Origin: Antedon bifida
Taxonomy: Eukaryota; Echinodermata; Crinoidea; Comatulida; Antedonidae
Assembly (NCBI GenBank): GCA_963402885.1
Contig: OY727094.1
Location: 32,304,501-32,368,500, forward strand
Direction: 5' to 3'
Length of the DNA: 64,000 nt
Shown here: one piece after another, positions 48,901 to 60,200 of the stretch
How positions within the stretch are numbered: the stretch's first letter is position 1
Layout: each line of letters starts with the position of its first letter
Notes under the pieces: model-generated
Told to the model about the DNA's origin: nothing
Databases searched by the model: none
What the model saw: only the letters and a program-made list of their open reading frames with translations
Translations under genes and position numbers: made by a program

Positions 48901-51422
48901 CATCAACTTAAGTGGTACTTTTTTTCTCTTTTAGTAGTCAACAGAGCAGAGGATCACCCTCACCTCCAACTCCACCACCAGAATTGGAAGGTGTACAGCA
49001 GATGCCATCTCAACAATTATCACAGGTTATACAGTAAGTAGACTTGCGCATTGATTTTAGTACTGACTAAAGCCTTGTCTACACTATCAAACTACAGTAG
49101 TTTGACAAAAAAAAGTGTGATGTACCCAAATATGGTAGTGATACGTTTCAATATGATAGTGATATGACATCATCATGTCTATATATGGGCACATCACATT
49201 TTTTTGTCACATAAAGGTTGATAGTGTAGACAGAGCTTTACACAATTAGGCCTTCCATTCAACACAAGGAGGATAGACTCTAAGTAGTCGTAAAATCTAT
49301 ATTTTTATATTTTATTATTATAAAATCTTTTTTTAGGAATGTTGGTCAAGCTGTTCATAACTACCGTATAAGGAGATTTCAGGAGAGTCCTGCTACTCCG
49401 GTAATCCTGATTGACGAGAGTCCAAGTCCAAAGAAACAACGCAAAGCTATCGTCGTTAAAATACGAAGCAAGTCGGGATTACATCGAACAATTGTGCGAA
49501 TGGTTGGTTTGTTTTTTAATTGATTAAATACATGCATAAACGACACATCAGATTATAATTATATAATATTAATAATGTTCAATGTTCAAATATAGCGCAA
49601 AATGTAGGGCGCCTCTACCTAGTTCTCAACAATCAACAGAAAATGAAAGAAGCACAACAAATAATTAGGAGTTGTTCAAATGTGGAGAGTGATTCAGCAT
49701 TCATATTTAAAATTTACTTAAACTTCAAACCTTGTTAAGTAAATAAATCTTTTAAAATGTTGAAATATTAAATAATATAATAGGCACAGTAACTAACTAC
49801 AGGCACTGTGAAAGTAACTAGTATTAGTATTACTATGGTGACTTAACTATCATGATCTATCATCATTTTATTTACATTCACACAGAAATCGCATCATGAT
49901 ATATTTGCAGTGTGCTAATGAGGTGTAATTTATATTTTGATCCGTCTCTCTTTGGCTTCATTGAGTTTGCGTTTTGTCTGTTAATTTTAACTGATTATGT
50001 TTTTTCTTTCAGGAGGAAAACTTTGAAAATGTATTTGATGAGTTAGCAGAAAACGAAGGTGTCCATGTGAACCAGGTTATGTTGTTGAGGGGCGAACAAA
50101 TCATTAAACTGACGGACACACCCGCTTCACTTAATCTACAACTAGCACATATACTTGGTAAGTTTGAACCTGTGTTTTATATTGTGCTTAGCTTTTACCT
50201 GGATAAACCAACATTAGCCATTCTCTCTGAAAATGAGTGTACATATGAACAGTTTTGTAAACCTTTAAACCTGTTTTTTTTTTATTGTATTTTGTTTATT
50301 TTGTGCCAGCTTAACCTGGATAAACTAATATTAGCCCTTTTCTCTGAAATGGGGGAACAATATGAACAGATGAATTTTTTTAAACCTTTAAACTTTTTTA
50401 TTTAAAGTTGTATTTGTTTATTTTGTGCTAGCTTAACCTGGATAAACCAACATTAGCCCTTTAACCTAAAATGAGAGAACAATATGAAAAGAAGAATTGA
50501 AAGTTTCCCTACATGGCAATGGGACAGTCCAATCTTCTAGAAACATCCCAACATACATTTTGGGTTGTCTTATTGGTATATTGCTATTGTGTACAAAAAC
50601 GTAAATTGTTTTTTCAGATTGTGTAATTGTAGAAGCTAAAAATAATAATTCTATAGTTGAACATGTTGATCAAGAGCAGATGATTAGTATTAAAATTCAG
50701 GGATTGGCTAAATCATCTTGCACGACAATATCAATTGCAAAGGTTTGTTTAAAATTATTCAAATTATTTATTATACCCATCCACATGTCCAGTTTTTAGC
50801 CTCATTTCTAGAATGTAGTTTAAAGATCATAATTCCCAGTAATTAAAGAATTTGATGACATCCTGTTGGGTCAGATCACTATGCTTCTTTAGGCTTAACC
50901 CTAGTGATCTCCTGCCATCAGCACAAGCTCGGTGCCAGGTGTAGAGGTACTGTATGGAATGCATGCAGGTGATGTGGAGGATATGGGTTCAAATCCTACC
51001 CAAGAATTACTTGCGTAAAACTTTTGATCATCATTTTATTGTTCGAAACATAAAATGGCCCGGTTTTCGCACAAAAAGAGAACAATCTCTGTTCAAGCCA
51101 CTGGGTTGTCATATGCCTCTGTGAAAAAGTAGTAATTTACCAACCGTACTGGTGGTTACGGCCCTGCGAAACGTTGAGAAACTCAACAGTTCTTTTTCAG
51201 AACCAATATATGTGATTTACCGCAAACTTTATATCAACATATAATTTTTTTATTCCACAGACAAGCAACTTTAGCAAGCTTTTAAAGCAGTACAGTGATT
51301 TTATAGGTGTGTCAGAGAAAAATATTAATCTAAGCTTTGACGGCGATCCAGTGATCATCACATCAACACCGAACAGCCTTGATATGGAGAATGATGATGT
51401 AATCGATGCCACGGTTACATAG
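45977..51422 (+). CDS. NFATC2IP: NFATC2IP (NIP45/Esc2/Rad60 family), two SUMO-like domains
   Basis: Eight exons (45977-45988, 47737-47893, 48528-48657, 48935-49033, 49337-49502, 50013-50157, 50618-50742, 51261-51422) join in phase to 331 residues. A basic N-terminal part (KSKGKKKATRKRQ) is followed by Ser/Pro-rich linkers (SPSPPTPPP), which suggest a disordered nuclear region. The first SUMO-like domain, about residues 167-250, has VVKIRSKSGLHRTIVRM and MLLRGEQI. The second, about 258-331, has ISIKIQG and INLSFDGDPV, ending ENDDVIDATVT. No di-Gly end, so it is not conjugated. NIP45/Esc2/Rad60 proteins act in SUMO-dependent genome stability and bind the SUMO E2 through the second domain. Exon 1 (METE) is only four codons and is my least certain exon; the other joints have good splice sites. 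Intron 1 holds a foldback element and TAGGCCTA-rich sequence. Confidence 0.85.
46746..46998. mobile_element. foldback MITE in NFATC2IP intron 1
   Basis: TTTTGTAGTTGAGCCTC at the left is matched by GAGGCTCAACTACAAAA at the right, about 250 bp apart. No coding content. Confidence 0.6.
48032..48337. mobile_element. TIR MITE, copy 2 (NFATC2IP intron 2)
   Basis: Ends TTAAAGGTGTATTGTCC and GGGGGACAATATATCTTTAA are inverted repeats with TA at the borders. The interior matches the copy at 29427-29724. The TA borders suggest a Tc1/mariner-type origin. Confidence 0.7.
49070..49238. mobile_element. 169-bp MITE with TA duplication (NFATC2IP intron 4)
   Basis: Ends AAGCCTTGTCTACACTATCAA and TTGATAGTGTAGACAGAGCTT, flanked by TA on each side (49068-49069 and 49239-49240). 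The interior is nearly palindromic (GTGATGTACCCA and GGGCACATCAC). Tc1/mariner type. Confidence 0.75.
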
Positions 51423-51623
51423 CATCACATCAACACTGAACAGTCTTGATATGGAGAATGATGATGTAATCGATGCCACGGTTACATAGCATCACATCAA
51501 CACTGAACAGTCTTGATATGGAGAATGATGATGTAATCGATGCCACGGTTACATAGCATCACATCAACACTGAACAGTCTTGATATGGAGAATGATGATG
51601 TAATCGATGCCACCGTTACATAG
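51356..51623 (+). repeat. four 67-bp copies of the gene's coding end, stop included
   Basis: Four exact-length 67-bp units (51356-51422, 51423-51489, 51490-51556, 51557-51623), each CATCACATCAACACTGAAC to GATGCCACGGTTACATAG. The first is the last 22 codons of NFATC2IP with its stop TAG at 51420-51422; the other three form the start of the 3' UTR. Copies 2-4 share ACTGAACAGTC against ACCGAACAGCC in copy 1. Confidence 0.95.
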
Positions 51624-52823
51624 CATCATGTCAGGGAGAAGATGATACAAATTGTGGTCATCTGCTATGATAATGTTTAAAGCATACAAGTTTAAATGGC
51701 ATATGGGGGTGGTGGGCAGGAGATGTAGGATTTCTTTAAACAGGAGAGAAATAACATATAACATTGTTCATTAATCAAAAATTAGTTCATTAATTAATTT
51801 TAGCTTGGGGAGAGCAAGCCCCTACTGTAGCACTGCATACATTCCTGGCTTTAAATGGGTTCAATATACTCATTTTGTACCTAAACTTTGTAATTTATTT
51901 TTTTCTTTTTTAAGTTTGTATAACCTAAAATTTCATTTGTTACTTCAGTATTCTACTATTAGTATTAAACTAACCAATTTATTTATTTATTCAAATATAA
52001 CCAAATCATTGTTACTAAATTTAATTTGTAACTGTTGAATATGCAAGTTACTGCATATATATGGATCTTCCTATTTTCACTGCAATGTGATTGGAACAAT
52101 GTATTTTTACACTTTTTCAATCAATTTAGTGAGTATAGTTAGTATATATATATATATATATATATTTACATTATAAAATAAAGTTAAATGATAGCAATAA
52201 TGTCCTAAACTTGTTAAATAATCGTTCACATTTGTTAGTAATAATGAAAAACAAAACTAGAGTTCCACACGGTACGTAGTTCATTTGTTTTTACCGTTGT
52301 TTTCGGAATTAATATTCATAGAATACGGGTGAATAAATCATACTTTGTTTAAATTGTTATCAGAGTCTGTCTCTCCTTCCGTCATATTTATCTATTAATT
52401 CTATGTCCAAACATTTTTTTAAATTTTTGTACATTGTTTGGGAAGAAGGAAATAACTTTATTAAAACTACAATGTGGTACAGTAATACAGTTTCATGTTT
52501 GGGGCGAACATCGGTCTGTCTATCACTAATAATGATTTTATAATAATAATGTAATTTTTATCACATTTGTTTTTATTTAAAACACTAAATCGGTGACATA
52601 CAAGATCGATAGCCATAAAATCCAGTACAGTACAATTTTTTATGGAACTCCGCCCTCTCTAGGCGTCCATGCGTAACAAATTGATTAAGAACAAACTCAG
52701 CTGAAAGTCCTCATCTCACACAGACAGGTGGTTGGTGTTGGTGTCTGGCTGGTAGAAAGCGATAATATTTTCGGAATCTTGTTTTTTCCGAATAAAATTG
52801 GATTTTTTAATTGGTAAACTGCA
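51624..52823. other. intergenic, no gene recognised
   Basis: AT-rich, with a (TA)n tract at about 52143-52166 and possible AATAAA signals near 52177 for the NFATC2IP transcript. Open frames are short and without known domains. Confidence 0.4.
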
Positions 52824-54522
52824 ATGGATCTACGAGAATATGAAGGCCTTGGTGAAGCTGTTCTTAAAGAAAAGGTTCGTAAAGTTCGGTAACGAACATC
52901 AGTTTTTATCACAAGTTAAAATACGCGCTTCTTTTGACAGGAAATGAGGCTGGAAGTAGGCCTGGGCCCTGCTGCATAGAGTTGTCGTCTGCCAGGGTCT
53001 GGGGAGATGATTCAAGCATGGCGAAGAGTTTTTGATCCTGTTGACATAACATTTTTAGCATACATTTTTTATAATGAACTGGAGCTTGCTTGTAAAGTAC
53101 AATTTATTACAATCCAATCAATTATAGAGCATGGAATAAATAATGTATGGTGATTTTGAATTATATTTTTTGTGTAATTTTTAATTTTAACTTTTCAATG
53201 AATGTTTTCCATGCAGCCTAAGACAGGGGCGGATCCAGCATTATATAGATTAGGGGGGGCTAAATATTTCATAAATGATAAAAACGGTCTGTCAGGTTGC
53301 AGAAAAATAAAAAGTCATTATTTTATTATAAAACAAATTAAATTTTAGTGGGGGCTAAAGCCTATTTAGCCCCTGCCTAAATCCGCCCCTGGCCTAAGAA
53401 GTAAGATGTATTTTTAACACAAAGTTTTTAAAATTTTTTTCAAATTATTTTTTTTTCTGTTAATGTCTATATTTTTAAAAAAGAAGTTTTTCACCTTTTC
53501 ACCAAAAGAAGAGAAAAAAGTTCCTGGAACCTAACCAAGTTGATATATATTTCACCTGCCAAATTCATTCACTCTATTTTTAAAGAGGTGTTGAAAAATG
53601 TCTTTCAACCCGGTTAATGGTGACGTATGGTCACTGTAGGGTTATGAAATAAAATATAAAAAAAATCATACATAGAACATGTTTATAACATTCAATGTTT
53701 AACAACATGTACAGTTATTTAAGGAACGTGTTTTAGTTGTTTACTTAAGATCATACTTAATGTTTACTATACATTCGTAATACAATTATGTCTTGCTATT
53801 GACTTGTTTGTTGTACAAGTATTCAGCGTCAATATTCCTGTCTGTTTAGGTAACAAGGATGTAAATTACAGTACCTGTGATAGTTCATGAACATTCTTTC
53901 TATACGAATGAATGAATCTTTTTTTTTTAATTGTAATTTAAAATCATAAATTAACAATCATACAATATTGGACACATAAAACAAACAGAAGCAGAAGGTA
54001 GATTACATACACAAACACTAGAAAACACAAACAATTAAGACCATTACTAAATTGTTTAAGCAGAATTAATTTATATATACTATAAAAACATTTATATTAC
54101 ACCAGTTCTTTACATGTGAAACCTACCCCAAAATATTTTGATTTGTTGTATGTGACAACTCTGTACTTCCTCCATAAACCCCTCCCTCTCCCTTTTCAAC
54201 ATCCAACCAGGGAGTTACATACAACTCCCTGATCCAATCATCAAGGGTGAGATACGTTCAGATTGATCATAAAAGATCAAGAGTGTACTAAAGATTTATT
54301 ATTCTAGTCATCCATACGTTGAAAGACTTCAATCTGTTTGTAATGTAACAGTAGATGATCGTTTCCATTACTTATACAGTGTACTTTGACATTTAGTAAT
54401 ACTTGTACTATAGATGAAAATTGGAAAATTAATTTCCAATTCTCACGTTTTTTTAAAGATGAAAAAGAAACCTTTTCTCAGCATCGAGAATCCTGTTCGG
54501 TTTTTTGGAGTCAATAGCTTTA
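52824..54522 (+). CDS. possible first two coding exons of an unrecognised gene
   Basis: Exon 52824-52874 (ATG, 17 codons, MDLREYEGLGEAVLKEK) has donor GTTCGT, and exon 54459-54522 (MKKKPFLSIENPVRFFGVN) lies between acceptor TTTTAAAG and donor GTAAGT. The joint is phase 0, and the second exon leaves phase 1. I do not recognise the family. Upstream of 52824 the sequence is locally richer in C and G, as near a promoter. No third exon could be found before the repeat array, so the gene would have to continue beyond the window, or this is a fragment. The intron holds a hAT MITE. Confidence 0.35.
53224..53391. mobile_element. 168-bp hAT MITE with perfect 8-bp duplication
   Basis: CAGGGGCGGATCCAG and AAATCCGCCCCTG are the terminal repeats, flanked by GCCTAAGA at 53216-53223 and 53392-53399. 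The CAGGGGCGGAT end is a widespread hAT terminus in animals. Non-coding. Confidence 0.85.
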
Positions 54523-55773
54523 GTAAGTAGATTATTTACATCCCTGTCTGTAACTAACCTTGCAAGCTTGCAATGCCCTACCTTAAATTATTAACTTAAT
54601 CTGTCTTCATTCCTTTCTATTTGATATAACCAAAAAAAGTTGAAATGAAATAATGAAATATAAAAACTGCCAGTGCTATATAAGTTAGTAGGTCTATAAG
54701 TCCATAGTATTTTTCAGTAAAACAGGTAGCGCAAGTGCCCCATGTCTCGAAGTGGCTGCTTCAGCACCTTCCCCCTCCCCAACCCCATTTGGTTTGTATA
54801 CAAGTGACCCCCCCCCCCCCCCACCCCCAATTAGTAAAACTATTACAATATTTATCAATGTAATATTATCACTTAATATTATTACTTGTACAGTATTATA
54901 AAATTATGAGCTTCTAATACAGTATTACAAGGCACCTGAGTATCCTGTAATTTTCCTTCTAGTTGGGTTGGTATGCAGTGGGGCGTGTATGTATTGAGCA
55001 GATAGAAGGTTAAAGCTTGATTTAATCATATAAACACATTTTAAATCTTCATTTTCTATCTACTGTATGCCAGGGGCAATTTCTTCATTCTATTTTTAAA
55101 TTTAACAAAAATGTATGTTTGTTGTTTTATGACGATGATAAACTATTTGTATATTATTGAAAGTGAGTTTTTAATGATTGTTTATATAATGAAACAATTA
55201 TCAAATCTATGTAATTTAATAAATATCATGAATTGATGAATTGCGGACATTTCAGTAAACCAGATAACAAACTTTTGTTCTGTGATTTATTAAAAAAGTT
55301 AAAAGTTTTAAAAATCACAGTTTTAAATGGAGCTGCTAAAAAAATCAATTTTTTAATTGATTTATTCATTTATATATTAATATTATTTATCTGGCTTACA
55401 ATGCAAGCTTTGCAATTTTTTTCTCCCTGCCTTCACATCTGTGTTAAAAAAAAAACATGAAGGCAAAATTGAATCGTTATTTTATTTAGGAAATACCTGT
55501 ACAAGAATTGTATTGGTAAATTGTATATTGGGTTTAACAATGAATAAACTTGTTAAACAAAGTATACAGTAGTACACTGGGCTTCTGTTAACACTTCTTT
55601 TAAATTGAGAGAGGATGAAAAGATTTTATTTTTATTGATGAAATAAAATTGTACAATTCAATCTTTTCCAAACAATGGTTGTATTGACCATATATGGGTA
55701 CACTAATAGTTATCTTTAATTGGTTTTCATTTTATTTTGTAATCTAGACCTTGACCTAAAAACATAACTAAAA
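54523..55773. other. no gene recognised; poly-C tract
   Basis: AT-rich apart from a C-run at about 54809-54831. A frame at 55236-55460 starts from an ATG but is Leu/Ile/Lys-rich low-complexity translation without a known domain. Confidence 0.4.
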
Positions 55774-57284
55774 CTAGAATTTAATTCGTCACTTTGACGA
55801 ATTATAGGTGATCATTTTTATCATTTTACTGAAATTAATTTTTTTTTAAACATGCACGTACGTTAACATACGATCGGAAAATGTTGATGTATGCCATCCT
55901 ATTATATGCTTATAGTGCTGAGTTGTGCCTATATGCCATATACAATATGTACAGTATATACTGTATATCTATATACAGTGTAGCATAGGTGAAATTACGG
56001 GACACATGTTCTAATTTTTTGGCATGATGACGTTATCAAACTAAACTTTAAGATAACAATTTCGAAAGATAATTAATTGAGCAAAAAAATATAAGATTTG
56101 GAAAAAAATTTGGCACGTAGAAGCGCTGTGCGCGCTCTTTGAATTGTGTATAACTTTGACGAAAAATATGAAAAAACTACTTTTTCACTTCAACTGGCCA
56201 TATGTTAACGTCACAACATCCGATAGGCTTAATTTTTATATGAATTAATATCTACATTTTATCAGCTTTCATAATAAATTATAATCATCAAGGTAACCTT
56301 CAATTCTGAAGAGCTGTAAGATATTCAAATTTACTGCGAAGGTGAAATTACACGGCCTACGTTATTTAAGTTTTTACGCGTGATGACGTCATTAAAATGA
56401 AGGTAGTGTCAACTCATGATAAAGATAATTAATTAAGCAAGCACATACTGAAAGTTGTGTGAAATTCGAGCACACATAACCAAGATGCGCTCTGTTGAAT
56501 GTGATAATCTACACAAAAAGATAACAAATCCTAATTTTTAAATTCAAGTGGCCATTTGATGACGTCAAAACATTTTGTACGTAAAATGTGTACATGAATT
56601 CATATCTACAACTCAATGGCTTCCAGAATAAGTTAAAAAAATCGGGGGTCATCTTGCATTCTGAAGAATTATTTTCATTTTAAAAAAGACTTATTTTTTA
56701 CCATTTTCAGAACTTTTGTAAAATAAATGTGCGCATTTTGTCATTTTTAACGTGCTCGTATAGCGTTATTTTAAGTCGGAACTGACTCAAATTTGGTGAA
56801 TGTACTAAGGATGGTGAGTAGAATGAGATTTGTAAAAAAAATTCATATTTTTTACGCTTTTTAAGTATCGCGCGCGCAAAAACGCATTTTTGCGCAGTAA
56901 TTTTTTGAAACACGCAAATGGCCTAATTCATGCTCTAAATTGATCAAAACTTAATTTTGAGCGTTTTAAATTTTTAACGCGCGATATCACGCGCATGAAC
57001 CTACGTGCGCGTGCGTTTTTATTTGCTAATATTTTTACCCTTGATCTGAAGTTTACGTGTAGTGAATTTCATTAATATGTGATAATGAATTATGGAGATA
57101 TGATTGATAATGTGATTTCGCAAAATGGCGTATAAATGTCGTCACGGATGAGTGATCACGCTGGAAAGCTTATTAGGATTAAGTTGTATTATTTGAAAGA
57201 TATTCTGAAATTTTTGTAATCATTGACATTAAACTTTTTGAGATAATTGTTACACAAAATAGTGTACAGAAACAATAAAAAGAA
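55774..57284 (+). mobile_element. first, most diverged array unit
   Basis: The start ACTAGAATTTAATTCGTCAC, GACGAATTATAGGTGAT resembles the solitary element at 31284 more than units 2-6. The 3' hairpin is missing before the CTAG of the next unit. Inner blocks (ATAGGTGAAATTACGGGAC, AACGTGCTCGTATAGCG) show family membership. Confidence 0.7.
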
Positions 57285-60200
57285 CTAGACATGTAACTCG
57301 TCACTTTGACGAGTTTGGTTTTCCGCCGCGCAAGTGGTGCAACATTAACATTAAGGGGATAGGTTGAGGACAAAAGGAAGTGTTCACGTTGGCATTATGA
57401 CCTGAACTGAAGAATATGATATGTTGTTATTGCTGAATTTTATTATTTAAATTCATATATAGTATACACAGTATAATCTGTATCCATATCACATACAGTG
57501 TAGAATAGGTGAAATTACGGGACCCGATATTTATTGCAATTTTTAACATGTTGACGGTTTTAAAGTGAAACGCGAAGGTAGCATTTCCGAAAGGAAATTA
57601 TCTCAGCAACAACGTATTAGCGTGTAGAAGAAATTTGAATACGTGAAATATTGATGCGCGCTCTTTTAAATGTAATGAATTATGACGCAAAAGATGAAAA
57701 TACGACCTTTTTTATTTAACTGGCCATATGATGACGTCACAACATCCGATTGGCAACATTTTTACATAGTTTCGTATCTACAATCCAATAGCTTCCAGAA
57801 AAAGTTTTAATCGTGATTATCACATTTTATTCTTACGACCTATAACAGATTAAAATTTACTGTAAAGATGAAATTAATGCCACACGTGATTTAAATTTTT
57901 AGGCATGATGACGTCAAAAAAATTAAAATATTTTTAACTCCTGCGAAAGATAGTTGATTGACCTAGACAATATAAAAATCGGGGTGAAAATGGAAAACGG
58001 ATAAGTGGAGATGCGCTCTATTCAATGTGGTAAGCTATGACGAAAGATACAAAAATCCTAAATTTTATATTCGCGTGGCCATACGATGACGTCACAATGT
58101 CCGGTTAGCCATATTAATACCTGATACGATATCTACAACTCATCTACTTCCAGAATATGCCATCCACAAAAAGTTGACCGTTTAGTTTAGAAATTACGAC
58201 TGTTTAAAAAAAGGCATATTTTAAACGAATTTTTTAACGTTTTCATAAAAAACGCGCGCATATTGTCCAATTCGACGTGCTCGTATGACGTATCTTTAAG
58301 TCGAAATTGTTTAAAATTTGGTAAAATTACTAGAAAAGGCTGGAAAAACATAAATCACGCGAAAAAAATACGTTTTCAATGCTACGTGCGCACCGCACAC
58401 GTAAAAATGTGCGCACGCGTGGGAATGTTTGACATGCTTAAAACGACATGAAACGCGTAGAAAGTTGATTATAAATTAATTTTGCGCATTTTGAAATTTT
58501 AAATGCGCGTGCGCGCGTAACTTTGTGTAAAACACGCAATTTTTTTTCCACAGAAAGTTAGCGCATAATATAAATTAAACTTTTGCAAAGTTTCAAGTTG
58601 AAATGTAATTTGGTTGTCGAGCTATGTTAAATACGAGAAAATCGTTAAATCGCGCGTACGTCACGTTGCGCAATTGTAAGCATCATGAAAAGCTTCGCTT
58701 GACGACGTTACATTAATGTCAAAATGTCAACATAGTTAAAAAAATGTTATGTTTGCAAGTTTTAGAGAAAAGCGTTACACAAAAATCATACAGAAAGAAA
58801 GAAGATGAAAAAAAAGATGATGATGATGATTTCGTACAATCACAAGAGGTTTTCCTGCAACTTCGTTGCGGAAAACCAAAAAAAATAACTAGACATGTAA
58901 CTCGTCACTTTGACGAGTTTGGTTTTCCGCCGCGCAAGTGGTGCAACATTAACATTAAAGGGATAGGTTGAGGACAAAAGGAAGTGTTCACGTTGGCATT
59001 ATGACCTGAACTGAAGAATATGATATGTTGTTATTGCTGAATTTTATTATTTAAAATCATATATAGTATACACAGTATAATCTGTATCCATATCACATAC
59101 AGTGTAGAATAGGTGAAATTACGGGACCCGATATTTATTGCAATTTTTAACATGTTGACGGTTTTAAAATGAAACGCGAAGGTAGCATTTCCGAAAGGAA
59201 ATTATCTCAGCAACAACGTATTAGCGTGTAGAAGAAATTTGAATACGTGAAATATTGATGCGCGCTCTTTTAAATGTAATGAATTATGACGCAAAAGATG
59301 AAAATACGACCTTTTTTATTTAACTGGCCATATGATGACGTCACAACATCCGATTGGCAACATTTTTACATAGTTTCGTATCTACAATCCAATAGCTTCC
59401 AGAAAAAGTTTTAATCGTGATTATCACATTTTATTCTTACGAGCTATAACAGATTAAAATTTACTGTAAAGATGAAATTAATGCCACACGTGATTTAAAT
59501 TTTTAGGCATGATGACGTCAAAAAAATTAAAATATTTTTAACTCCTGCGAAAGATAGTTGATTGACCTAGACAATATCAAAATCGGGGTGAAAATGGAAA
59601 ACGGATAAGTGGAGATGCGCTCTATTCAATGTGGTTAGCTATGACGAAAGATACAAAAATCCTAAATTTTATATTCGCGTGGCCATACGATGACGTCACA
59701 ATGTCCGGTTAGCCATATTAATACCTGATACGATATCTACAACTCATCTACTTCCAGAATATGCCATCCACAAAAAGTTGACCGTCTAGTTTAGAAATTA
59801 CGACTGTTTAAAAAAAGGCATATTTTAAACGAATTTTTTAACCTTTTCATAAAAAACGCGCGCAAATTGTCCAATTCGACGTGCTCGTATGACGTATCTT
59901 TAAGTCGAAATTGTTTAAAATTTGGTAAAATTACTAGAAAAGGCTGGAAAAACATAAATTACGCAAAAAAAATACGTTTTCAATGCTACGTGCGCACCGC
60001 ACACGTAAAAATGTGCGCACGTGTGGGAATTTTTGACATGCTTAAAACGACATGAAACGCGTAGAAAGTTGATTACAAATTAATTTTGCGCATTTTGAAA
60101 TTTTAAATGCGCGTGCGCGCGTAACTTTGTGTAAAACACGCAATTTTTTTTCCACAGAAAGTTAGCGCATAATATAAATTAAACTTTTGCAAAGTTTCAA

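Noticed and set aside
52697..52912. Minus-strand 71-codon open frame
   Set aside because: Antisense to the more plausible plus-strand exon at 52824-52874; no domain.
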